From Polaribacter sp. Hel_I_88 (GTDB taxonomy: Bacteria; Bacteroidota; Bacteroidia; Flavobacteriales; Flavobacteriaceae), in contig NZ_JHZZ01000001.1 in the NCBI RefSeq assembly GCF_000687935.1, positions 2,316,001-2,380,000 on the forward strand: DNA of 64,000 bases, read 5' to 3'. The notes below the pieces were generated by a model that saw nothing but the letters and a program-made list of their open reading frames with translations, was not told the origin of the DNA and did not search any database. Below, piece after piece: positions 26,272-33,969 of this stretch. Position 1 is the first letter of the stretch, and each line of letters begins with the position of its first letter. The position numbers and the translations under genes were made by a program.

Positions 26272-26784
26272 CTATTTTTGTTTGATAGTATCCATTTTTG
26301 TGGACAGTTTTTTAATTTCTTCGGATAAACTTTCTATCTGATTTTGAATTTTATTAAAGTCAGATCTTGATGCATTTCTCCATTCGTTAATCTGTACTTT
26401 TTCAGAAATTTCTTCGCCAAACGTATTTAATTTATCCTGAATTTCATCTTGAAAATATTCGAATTGTTTTTTTGGATCTTTTATGGTATCTCTCAAAACT
26501 TTTGGGCCCACATCTTTAATAGTTTTCCACATAGAAAGACTTTTCTCTAAAATACTTTCTTGTTTTTCTTGAGGTTCGTGTTTGGTAGCTTCTTCTGTTA
26601 ATTCTGCCAGTTTATTTTTCATAAATGTAAGAGCATCATTAAAGTCTGAAAAACGTTTTTCATCACCATCTTGAACATGGGTAACTTTTCCTCTCCATTG
26701 TATTTTCGATTCGCCATTTTCTTCAAAAATTCGTTGTTGAAAACGAACCATAAAAGAAGCGTTTTGTTCTTGTTTTTTTGTCAT
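26272..26784 (-). CDS. Hypothetical protein: small WRG-type domain plus coiled coil
   Basis: In this 170-residue protein the N-terminal ~60 residues (FMVRFQQRIFEENGESKIQWRGKVTHVQDGDEKRFSDFNDALTFMK) resemble a small module seen in other bacteria as F-x-R-x-W/Q ... W-R-x-x-V ... G-x-x-x-x-F-x-x-x-x-x-A/L-x-x-F. The remainder is a long coiled coil (YFQDEIQDKLNTFGEEISEKV; ESLSEEIKKLSTKMDTIKQK) of phasin-like character. It is the first gene before the BTAD regulator, so it may be its partner or sensor. The function is not known. Confidence 0.6.
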   Translation of the reverse strand: MTKKQEQNASFMVRFQQRIFEENGESKIQWRGKVTHVQDGDEKRFSDFNDALTFMKNKLAELTEEATKHEPQEKQESILEKSLSMWKTIKDVGPKVLRDTIKDPKKQFEYFQDEIQDKLNTFGEEISEKVQINEWRNASRSDFNKIQNQIESLSEEIKKLSTKMDTIKQK

Positions 26785-26829
26785 AAGATTAATTATTTAA
26801 TCAATTATAGAACTTTTAACCAAAATTTT

Positions 26830-27240
26830 TTATTCAGTTAGATTGATAAATTCAGTAAAGGTTAAAATTTTTGTATTTTGAATTGTCTTTAAGATTAATA
26901 AGTCATTATCTCCAGTAATTAAAAAATCTGCTATTGAATCAACTGATAGATTTAATAAAAAGTTATCTTTTTCATCTCTACAAATCTTAATATCAGATTT
27001 GACTTTTACCAATTCTCCAAATTTGTCAAAATATTCAAGAATTTTTTCAATATCTTTTTTTGAAAAGTACTTTTTAAATTTTGGTCTGCTTACAACATCA
27101 ACAAACTCTTCTAATAATTCATTTGAGAAAATCAGTATTATTTTTTTGTCATCTATAAGTGTACCTAGTTGACTAAATTTTTTAGAAATCAGAAAGCTAA
27201 TCCAAAGATTTGTATCAAGAATTATCTTTTTACTTTTCAT
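26830..27240 (-). CDS. PIN-domain toxin of a type II toxin-antitoxin pair
   Basis: This is a 136-residue PIN nuclease of the COG1569 type, with acidic residues in ILDTNLWISFLIS (D8), SNELLEEFVDV and CRDEKDNFLLNLSVDSIADFLITGDNDLL. It probably cleaves RNA. It overlaps the upstream antitoxin gene by 11 bp, a typical coupled pair. The pair lies as an insert between the lipid-storage genes. Confidence 0.85.
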   Translation of the reverse strand: MKSKKIILDTNLWISFLISKKFSQLGTLIDDKKIILIFSNELLEEFVDVVSRPKFKKYFSKKDIEKILEYFDKFGELVKVKSDIKICRDEKDNFLLNLSVDSIADFLITGDNDLLILKTIQNTKILTFTEFINLTE

Positions 27241-27445
27241 ATCGTGATTTTCTCACTTGCTCAACTTCTTTTGTTATTTCATCTAACGAAATTTCATCAT
27301 TAGATTTCGCTCTTATTTTTTGCAGCAGCGAAGAAAACTCCGATTTATATTTTTCTTTATTAATCTTAATCAAGTTCAAGTCAGCTAAATCTTTAATAAG
27401 TTTCTTTGCTTTTGGGTTTAGTATCTCAATTCGGATAGTTTCCAT
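27230..27445 (-). CDS. Antitoxin partner of the PIN toxin
   Basis: This 71-residue Lys/Glu-rich helical protein (NPKAKKLIKDLADLNLIKI ... EITKEVEQVRKSRYEK) is the usual short antitoxin that precedes COG1569 PIN toxins in Bacteroidetes. The C-terminal half is probably what occupies the toxin active site. Its stop overlaps the toxin start. Confidence 0.7.
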   Translation of the reverse strand: METIRIEILNPKAKKLIKDLADLNLIKINKEKYKSEFSSLLQKIRAKSNDEISLDEITKEVEQVRKSRYEK

Positions 27446-27534
27446 ATTCTTTATTTTTCTTTAAATTTACTGAATTATAATTAATTTCCAATTTTTTTTG
27501 GGTGTGTTATTACAGTTTAAAATAATTTTTAATT

Positions 27535-28536
27535 TTATCCTGGTTCTTTTTCAGAACCAACTTCATATCTTAACAACCCTCTAAAAGCTTCATTTATAGT
27601 GTTTCCTTCATATAAAACCTTATAAATTTCTTCGGATATTGGCATATCAACTTTATATTCTTTTGCGAGTTCCATCACAACTTTTGCCGTTTTTACGCCT
27701 TCTGCAACTTCATTCATTTCAGCAATAATTTGCTCTAAATTTTTGCCTCTCCCTAATTGAAAACCAACATGATGATTTCTACTTTTATCAGATGAACAAG
27801 TTGCTACTAAATCGCCCATTCCTGCCAAACCATAAAAAGTGCGTTGTTTGCCACCCATGGCAATTCCCAATCTAGTGAGTTCTGCTAAACCTCTTGTAAT
27901 AATTGCTGCACGTGTATTATCGCCAGCATTTGCACCATCACCCATTCCTGTTGCAATCGCAATTATATTTTTTAAAGCTCCACCCAATTCGCAACCAATT
28001 ACATCAGAATTTGTATAAACACGAAACAAACCAGAACTAAAAACATCTTGTAATTTTGAAGCGATTGTTTTATCAACCATAGCAATTACAGCAGCTGCAG
28101 CATTTCCAAAATGGATTTCTTTTGCCAAATTTGGTCCTGTTAAAACTCCTGCAGGATGTCCAGGCATAATTTCTTCAATGATTTCTGTCATGCGCATTTT
28201 AGTGGAAATCTCTAAGCCTTTTGCTAAATTTATGATGGGCACCCAAGGTCTTATATGTGGTTTTGCTTCTAATAAAACTTCACGAAAACTTTGTGCAGGA
28301 ACTCCCATAACAATTACGTCTGCGTCTTCCACAGTTTCTTTTATGGATGTTGATGCTTTTAAACTTGAGGTTAATTTTGCATCAGGTAAATATTTTTCGT
28401 TTGTGTGATGGGTATTAATCTCATCTACTGTTTCTTGATTTCTTGCCCAAAGTATCGTTTTTGCATTTTTTGCAGTCAATGAAGCAACAGTAGTTCCCCA
28501 AGAACCACCACCTAATAAGCCTACTTGTAGTTTCAT
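27535..28536 (-). CDS. gpsA: Glycerol-3-phosphate dehydrogenase (NAD(P)+)
   Basis: This 333-residue enzyme reduces dihydroxyacetone phosphate to sn-glycerol-3-phosphate. The Rossmann motif GLLGGGSWGTTVASL is at the N-terminus. The catalytic Lys lies in ELGGALKNIIAIATG (near residue 189), and TRGLAELTRLG and GLAGMGDLVATC are conserved. The length is normal. It sits directly downstream of the acyltransferase fusion that would use its product, separated by 84 bp, which fits a shared role in glycerolipid synthesis. Confidence 0.96.
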   Translation of the reverse strand: MKLQVGLLGGGSWGTTVASLTAKNAKTILWARNQETVDEINTHHTNEKYLPDAKLTSSLKASTSIKETVEDADVIVMGVPAQSFREVLLEAKPHIRPWVPIINLAKGLEISTKMRMTEIIEEIMPGHPAGVLTGPNLAKEIHFGNAAAAVIAMVDKTIASKLQDVFSSGLFRVYTNSDVIGCELGGALKNIIAIATGMGDGANAGDNTRAAIITRGLAELTRLGIAMGGKQRTFYGLAGMGDLVATCSSDKSRNHHVGFQLGRGKNLEQIIAEMNEVAEGVKTAKVVMELAKEYKVDMPISEEIYKVLYEGNTINEAFRGLLRYEVGSEKEPG

Positions 28537-28620
28537 AATTATAATTTAGGTTCCCATTTTTTATGGGAATGAAATTTTTAACAAAAACCTCTAAATTTAG
28601 TTTAAAGGATTTTTTTTATC

Positions 28621-31600
28621 TTAATTATCTAATTCTTTTACGAATAAGTTCCTAACTTCTTCCACATAAGAGTCTATATGTTTTGGTTTCCATTCTGAGG
28701 TATCAACAGGATCTAAAACAACCACTTCTATGTGCGTTGGACTAAATATTTTACTGCCTTTTGGCATGGCCATGTACGCGTTTTTAATTACAATTGGTAC
28801 AATTGGCACACCAGCTTTCATGGCTAAATGGAAAGCGCCTTTTTTGAAAACACCTAACTCTTTACTACCACTTCTTGTGCCTTCTGGAGCAATGGCTACA
28901 GAAGTTCCGTTCTTAAGAATTTCAGCAGCATTTTTCATGGAGGCTAACGCTTTCTTTTTGTTAGATCTGTCAATAAAAATAGCACCCATTGCTTTAAAAA
29001 CTGGACCAAAAGGTGTCATTTCTAATTCTTTTTTTGCAACTCCAGTAACATCTTTTCTCAACAATTTTAAAATCACAAAAAAGTCTGCAGAAGATTGATG
29101 ATTGAAACAAAAAACTGCAGGTCTGTGATCTACTAAATTATGTTTTCCTTTTACGTTAATATCTAAACCAGCTAATCTTGTGCCTAAATCGCCAATACTA
29201 GAAATTGTTGTGTTGATGCCTTCTTTTTGAGACAACGTTAAACCAGCTCTTATAATTCCTTTTAATGCTGATGGATATAAACTTGCAGCAGCTAAACCAG
29301 TTCTTAAGCCATTTACCAAAGGTTTTTTCGTATTTTCTTTAAAACGAAGAATTTTCCAATCGTTCTCAAAAGCGAGTTGTGAAAGTTTATTATCTGGATT
29401 TGTAGCAATAGGTTTCCCAACGATTTCTAACAAAGGATAATCATCTATACTGTCTGTGTAAAAGAAACTTTTAGACAAATCTATGTTGTTGCTTTTTGCA
29501 AATTTACGCCCAGCTCTTGCTTTTCCTTCAGACCAACACATTTCTGAAATTTTACCCGTAAACTTTCCTTTTTTAACGTCCATTTCTGTACAGAAAATAT
29601 CTGTAATGCCTAACGCATTTGCGATAGGTGTAACTTGATAACGAGTCGCAGCAGAAATAATAACAATTTGATGTCCTCTTTCTAAATGCGATGCAATTAA
29701 AGCTCTAGATTCTGGATAAATGGTTGCTGCTAAATGTTCTTGATAAATTTCTTCTCCTAAATCTGTAAATTGTTTTTCTGAGATGCCTTTTATACCGATT
29801 GCAGATATTTTTGTAAGCGATTCAAAATCTCTATTTCCAATAGCATACGCAAGTATCGTTACAAATTGCGAAAGCAATTCTTTTGGTGTTGATTTACCAC
29901 TTAATAAGCGAGATTTTACAAATTGTTTTGCAGAAAAATCGTTGATTAAGGTTCTGTCTAAATCAAAGAAAGCAGCAATATGTGGGCCTTCTTCATCTTT
30001 AGAAATATCTACAGTACTATATTCATTATCTGCACCAGGTACTTTTTCATCATCGGTATTTTCTTTTTTATTTTTTTTGATATTTAGCGCTTCTAATTCT
30101 TGCAGAAAATGCAAACGATTGGTTAAATTATCTAATAATTCCATCCAATTTTCTAACCTTTTAAAATCGATATTTTTATCATCAGGAATTAAATTGCTGT
30201 TTTTTGCCAAACGTAAAGCACTCACTAAGAATGGTTTTGAAACACTATCTAATCTGCTAATTCTGTTTTTCCAATGCAATTCTTTGCCTTTAAATGAGCA
30301 AAGTTCAATAAATTCATCATCTGCAAATTCATCTTCTAAATCCCAAGATTGTAGCGTTTTACAAACTACTTTATTGGCTTCTAAATAGACTAATAACAAT
30401 CCTTTAGAAACAAATAACTCTTGTTTTGCTAATAATTTTAAAATGTCCCCTTCTGGATTATTGATAATGGTTCTCCAGTTTTTATCGAATAAATTTAATT
30501 CGGCTTCAATTTCTGAACTAAATTGTGGTTTGTTAGTGTAGAAAAATTCGAACTTAAATAAGTTACGCAATCGCATTATTTCTTCCCAAAAAGAGAGAAT
30601 TCTATGTTCTTTTTCGTCTTTAATTTTTACCAACGCCATTTCTATAAAAGCCCTATGATACAAATGAGCAGAAGCCATATTTGCATAATAGGTTGCTGGT
30701 AAAAATTCTGTGGATGCTAATGTGTATTTTGTTTTATAGCCAGCTTTATTTTTCTGGACAATGCCTGAACTTTTTAATAAATTCAAGGCTTGTTGCACAG
30801 AGCCACCAATACTTTTTCCACGTTCAATTAAAACATCTTTTTTGCGTTGCTCAATAGATTTCATCAACTTTATAACACTGAATTCTATTTCGCTTTTGGT
30901 TAATGCAAAATTGTTTAATAACACATTACAAACCAATGAAACTGTTGTTACAGGTGTTATCATATTGGCTTTATGAATCAACTCAAAAGCAAAACGAGGC
31001 AAGGTATTTTTATCGGAATAACTATCTTCTTCCATATCTGGAATTACAGCATTCTGATGTTCGCCAGCTTCTACAGGTTCTCCAAAACGAATGGCTGCTT
31101 TGCCATATTCGTTGCCTAATTTTCTAAAATATTGTACAAATGCTTTTACATCTTCAGATTTTTTTTCAGCTCCTTTGCCTTCCTCTGTCATCTGTTTTAC
31201 ATCAGGAATCAAGTCATACACAATAGAAACAGGCACATATTTTATATTTCTGGTGCTTTCTTTGGCACCTTCCATAATGTATTTTAAAATGCCCATTTGT
31301 GGGTAGACAATTTTACCTGTTCTTGAACGAGTTCCTTCAATATTCCAAGTTAAATGATCACCATTTTCTATCATGCAAGAAATATAATGTCTTAAAGCAG
31401 CTTTATAAATTTGGTTGTCTTTAAAACTTCTTCGTATAAAAATGATTCCCGAGTTTTTTCCCATTTGTTTAAAACCAGGAAATGCTAAATTTATACCACC
31501 AAAAGTATAAGGAATTGGCATGCCATATTGTGCTAAAGTGGTTACTAAAACTACAGTATCTAAATAGGTTTTGTGTGTTAAAATAAATGCAACCGAATTT

Positions 31601-31860
31601 TGGCGCATCAATTTCATTAATTTTTTTATTTCTTGCGGATCAACATCTATCTTATTGTTATACGCTTTAGACATCATGAATTGAAACCCTTTTACAGACA
31701 ACAAATTGGCAATAGGATGTTGTTGCGAATACAATTCTTCAATACAAGCTGCACCTTTTTTTTGCACTTCAGAAAGCTCCATTTTTTCTTCATTAGCAAT
31801 AAAAGCTAACTTTTCTTGAAATTGAGCATTGTTTATGATGTTCTGTAAATTGTGTTCCAT
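28621..31860 (-). CDS. GPAT - HAD-IB phosphatase - LPAAT three-part fusion
   Basis: This 1079-residue protein has two acyltransferase units around a phosphatase. The N-terminal PlsB-like unit has HKTYLD (HxxxxD, near residue 96) and EGTRSRTGK (near 175). After a helical region (about 300-620) a HAD-IB domain begins FFDLDRTLIND (near 631). The C-terminal PlsC unit has NHQSSAD (near 918) and APEGTRSG (near 989). It could make phosphatidate from glycerol-3-phosphate in one chain and perhaps dephosphorylate a lipid intermediate. In Mycobacterium the same parts are separate neighbours (PlsB2 and the HAD-PlsC protein beside a WS/DGAT). It follows the upstream hydrolase gene by 3 bp. Confidence 0.88.
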   Translation of the reverse strand: MEHNLQNIINNAQFQEKLAFIANEEKMELSEVQKKGAACIEELYSQQHPIANLLSVKGFQFMMSKAYNNKIDVDPQEIKKLMKLMRQNSVAFILTHKTYLDTVVLVTTLAQYGMPIPYTFGGINLAFPGFKQMGKNSGIIFIRRSFKDNQIYKAALRHYISCMIENGDHLTWNIEGTRSRTGKIVYPQMGILKYIMEGAKESTRNIKYVPVSIVYDLIPDVKQMTEEGKGAEKKSEDVKAFVQYFRKLGNEYGKAAIRFGEPVEAGEHQNAVIPDMEEDSYSDKNTLPRFAFELIHKANMITPVTTVSLVCNVLLNNFALTKSEIEFSVIKLMKSIEQRKKDVLIERGKSIGGSVQQALNLLKSSGIVQKNKAGYKTKYTLASTEFLPATYYANMASAHLYHRAFIEMALVKIKDEKEHRILSFWEEIMRLRNLFKFEFFYTNKPQFSSEIEAELNLFDKNWRTIINNPEGDILKLLAKQELFVSKGLLLVYLEANKVVCKTLQSWDLEDEFADDEFIELCSFKGKELHWKNRISRLDSVSKPFLVSALRLAKNSNLIPDDKNIDFKRLENWMELLDNLTNRLHFLQELEALNIKKNKKENTDDEKVPGADNEYSTVDISKDEEGPHIAAFFDLDRTLINDFSAKQFVKSRLLSGKSTPKELLSQFVTILAYAIGNRDFESLTKISAIGIKGISEKQFTDLGEEIYQEHLAATIYPESRALIASHLERGHQIVIISAATRYQVTPIANALGITDIFCTEMDVKKGKFTGKISEMCWSEGKARAGRKFAKSNNIDLSKSFFYTDSIDDYPLLEIVGKPIATNPDNKLSQLAFENDWKILRFKENTKKPLVNGLRTGLAAASLYPSALKGIIRAGLTLSQKEGINTTISSIGDLGTRLAGLDINVKGKHNLVDHRPAVFCFNHQSSADFFVILKLLRKDVTGVAKKELEMTPFGPVFKAMGAIFIDRSNKKKALASMKNAAEILKNGTSVAIAPEGTRSGSKELGVFKKGAFHLAMKAGVPIVPIVIKNAYMAMPKGSKIFSPTHIEVVVLDPVDTSEWKPKHIDSYVEEVRNLFVKELDN

Positions 31861-31863
31861 ATG

Positions 31864-33024
31864 CTAATTAAAAAATAAATTAGTAAATTTTGATACTCCT
31901 TTTTGCTCCCAAAATTGTGGAAAAAATAGGGTTTCTACTTTTTCGATGATCGATTTTTTCTCAGCTTTTTCAATAGTTGCATTCAGTGCATTTGCCAAAG
32001 TTAGCAATACAGTTGCGTTTGCACCCATACCACAATGACTGCCAAAAACTTCTACATTTTTAATATCGTCTCTAAAAGTTTCTGCTTCCATACAGTTTTT
32101 CCAAGGAATTAAACCATCGGTTTTTGTATAAATACAGGTAATTGGCACTTTAGGAATTTCATCTAATTCCTTAATAAATTTTAGATTTCTTTCTCTTAAT
32201 TTTGCGCCTCTTACAAACTCTAAAGTTCTTACGATTGGAGTTTTCATATCTTTTACGCCCCAAACAGGAGAACCAATCGTTATTAATTGTGCTACTTTTT
32301 CTGGGTATCTGTTTGCAATAATTTTGGCGAAAATTCCACCTCCACTCCAGCCAACTAAACTTACTTTTTCTTGATGTTTTTCGTAAATCTCATCTAATTT
32401 TTCAATTAATTTTGGGAGCGATTTTGAGTTGATCATATTCACACCCAAATCCCATTTATAGGTTTTAAAACCAATAGATTTTAAATATTTTCTTACAAAT
32501 ATTGTAGAGTTATCATTTCCTAAATAAGGAGGCATTAATAAAATCGGTTTGCTTTTTTCGCTTTTATGTTTTGGGATAAAAGGATACAACCAAAACATGG
32601 ACGTCCATTCTGTTACAGCCCTGGTTTCTAACAACACATTAAAAAGTGGAGGAGGAGGAATGTTGGCATTTATCCTATCTATTTCCGTTTTAAAATTGTT
32701 GATGATGTTAGAAATTGTATCTTTTTCAATTTCTTGAAACTCTTCGTTTTTATAAATTTTTTCTAATAAAAGAACCAAGGTTATGTAATCTCTATCAGGT
32801 CCAAAATCTTCACAAATAGAAAGACATTCGTTACTTAAAATATTTAAGTTCTCTTTTTCCAATTTTACCTTTTTAACAATTTTGGAAACCTGTTTGTAAA
32901 AAGGATGCCTTTCAAAACTTTTGGTAATTATTTTTTTAGCCTTTGGTAAAGTTGCGCCTTGCGAAACTACTATTGCTACTGCAAATTTAGCAAAAGCTGT
33001 ATATACTATTTTGTTGCTTTCCAT
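31864..33024 (-). CDS. Alpha/beta hydrolase of the storage-lipid operon
   Basis: This 386-residue protein has a helical N-terminal ~150 residues, then an alpha/beta hydrolase core with PILLMPPYLGNDNSTIFV and the nucleophile elbow LVGWSGGGIFA (Ser in GWSGG). The acid region is TCIYTKTDGLIPW and the likely catalytic His is in VFGSHCGMG. The shape recalls PHA synthases, but those have Cys at the elbow, so an esterase, lipase or acyltransferase is more likely. It is tightly packed between the lipase and the acyltransferase fusion. Confidence 0.78.
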   Translation of the reverse strand: MESNKIVYTAFAKFAVAIVVSQGATLPKAKKIITKSFERHPFYKQVSKIVKKVKLEKENLNILSNECLSICEDFGPDRDYITLVLLLEKIYKNEEFQEIEKDTISNIINNFKTEIDRINANIPPPPLFNVLLETRAVTEWTSMFWLYPFIPKHKSEKSKPILLMPPYLGNDNSTIFVRKYLKSIGFKTYKWDLGVNMINSKSLPKLIEKLDEIYEKHQEKVSLVGWSGGGIFAKIIANRYPEKVAQLITIGSPVWGVKDMKTPIVRTLEFVRGAKLRERNLKFIKELDEIPKVPITCIYTKTDGLIPWKNCMEAETFRDDIKNVEVFGSHCGMGANATVLLTLANALNATIEKAEKKSIIEKVETLFFPQFWEQKGVSKFTNLFFN

Positions 33025-33033
33025 ACGTTAATT

Positions 33034-33969
33034 TTAGGCTTCAATATGCTCATTTAGCCAATTTAATAAATCTTTTTGTACTTCATTTCTGTTGATTTCG
33101 TTCAACATTTCATGTCTACCACCTTCATATAATTTTAGTGTAACATCATGCACACCCTTTTTTTTGTAATATTTAGCTACTTTTTTTACACCTTTTCCCA
33201 TTTCCCCAACAGGATCTTTATCCCCAGAAAAAATATAAATGGGTAAATTGTTTGGAGTTTTTTCAAATATTTCTGGACTGTTTATTTTTTTACTTCCTTT
33301 TAAAATATCTCTAAAAACACCTAGAGAAAAATCTTCGATTCTTAATGGATCTGCTTCAAATTTATCAACTTGTTTTTCATCACTACTAATCCAATCTACC
33401 TTTGTTCTGTTGGGTTTAAACTTTTTATTAAATTGATGAAAAAATAGATTTTTTAAGATTTCGTTACTTCTATGTTTTCCATTTAATTTACTAAAAAACT
33501 CTGTGCTAATCAACCCAAAAGAACCTAAACCTTTTATAAAAGCACCTGTTCCAGATAAAATTAAGGCTTGTAAATCATCACCATAAAGTGTAACATATTC
33601 TCTACTTAACAAAGAACCCATACTGTGCCCTAACAAAATTATTTTTTTATTTGGATGCTCTTTTTGGATGATTTCTGTGAGTTTTCGCATGTCTTTTATG
33701 GCATCAGAAAAATAATCTTCACCATCGTAAAAACCTAAATATTCATTATTTTTTGCCGATTTTCCATGAATTCTATGATCATTCGCATATACCTCATAAC
33801 CTTGTTTGCTTAATTTTTTTGCAATTGATTTATAACGAAATGCGTGTTCGCCAATTCCGTGAGAAATTTGGACAACACCTTTAAAAGGAACGTTTTCTTT
33901 TACTTTCCATTGATAATAAAAAATAGTTTCATCATCAAAAGATTGATATGTATTTGTAATCGCCGACAT
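33034..33969 (-). CDS. Monoacylglycerol lipase-like alpha/beta hydrolase
   Basis: This 311-residue protein is of the Hydrolase_4 (lysophospholipase/MAG lipase) family: VVQISHGIGEHAFRY gives the oxyanion region, YANDHRIHGKSA the lid start, ILLGHSMGSLLSREYV the GxSxG nucleophile. The acid region is SGDKDPVGEMGKGV and the His is in YEGGRHEMLNE. It would release fatty acids from monoacylglycerol or similar lipids. It shares one base with the WS/DGAT gene, so synthesis and breakdown genes are coupled. Confidence 0.88.
   Translation of the reverse strand: MSAITNTYQSFDDETIFYYQWKVKENVPFKGVVQISHGIGEHAFRYKSIAKKLSKQGYEVYANDHRIHGKSAKNNEYLGFYDGEDYFSDAIKDMRKLTEIIQKEHPNKKIILLGHSMGSLLSREYVTLYGDDLQALILSGTGAFIKGLGSFGLISTEFFSKLNGKHRSNEILKNLFFHQFNKKFKPNRTKVDWISSDEKQVDKFEADPLRIEDFSLGVFRDILKGSKKINSPEIFEKTPNNLPIYIFSGDKDPVGEMGKGVKKVAKYYKKKGVHDVTLKLYEGGRHEMLNEINRNEVQKDLLNWLNEHIEA

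Noticed and set aside
29783..30388. Long plus-strand open frame (201 codons) opposite the GPAT-HAD-LPAAT fusion
   Set aside because: It is antisense to a clear, motif-bearing gene, has a Ser/Leu/Phe-rich composition typical of a shadow frame and no start signals.
31864..33024. Poly-hydroxyalkanoate synthase
   Set aside because: The overall layout is similar and phasin-like genes are near, but the nucleophile elbow is GWSGG with Ser where PHA synthases have Cys, and no phaA or phaB genes are present.
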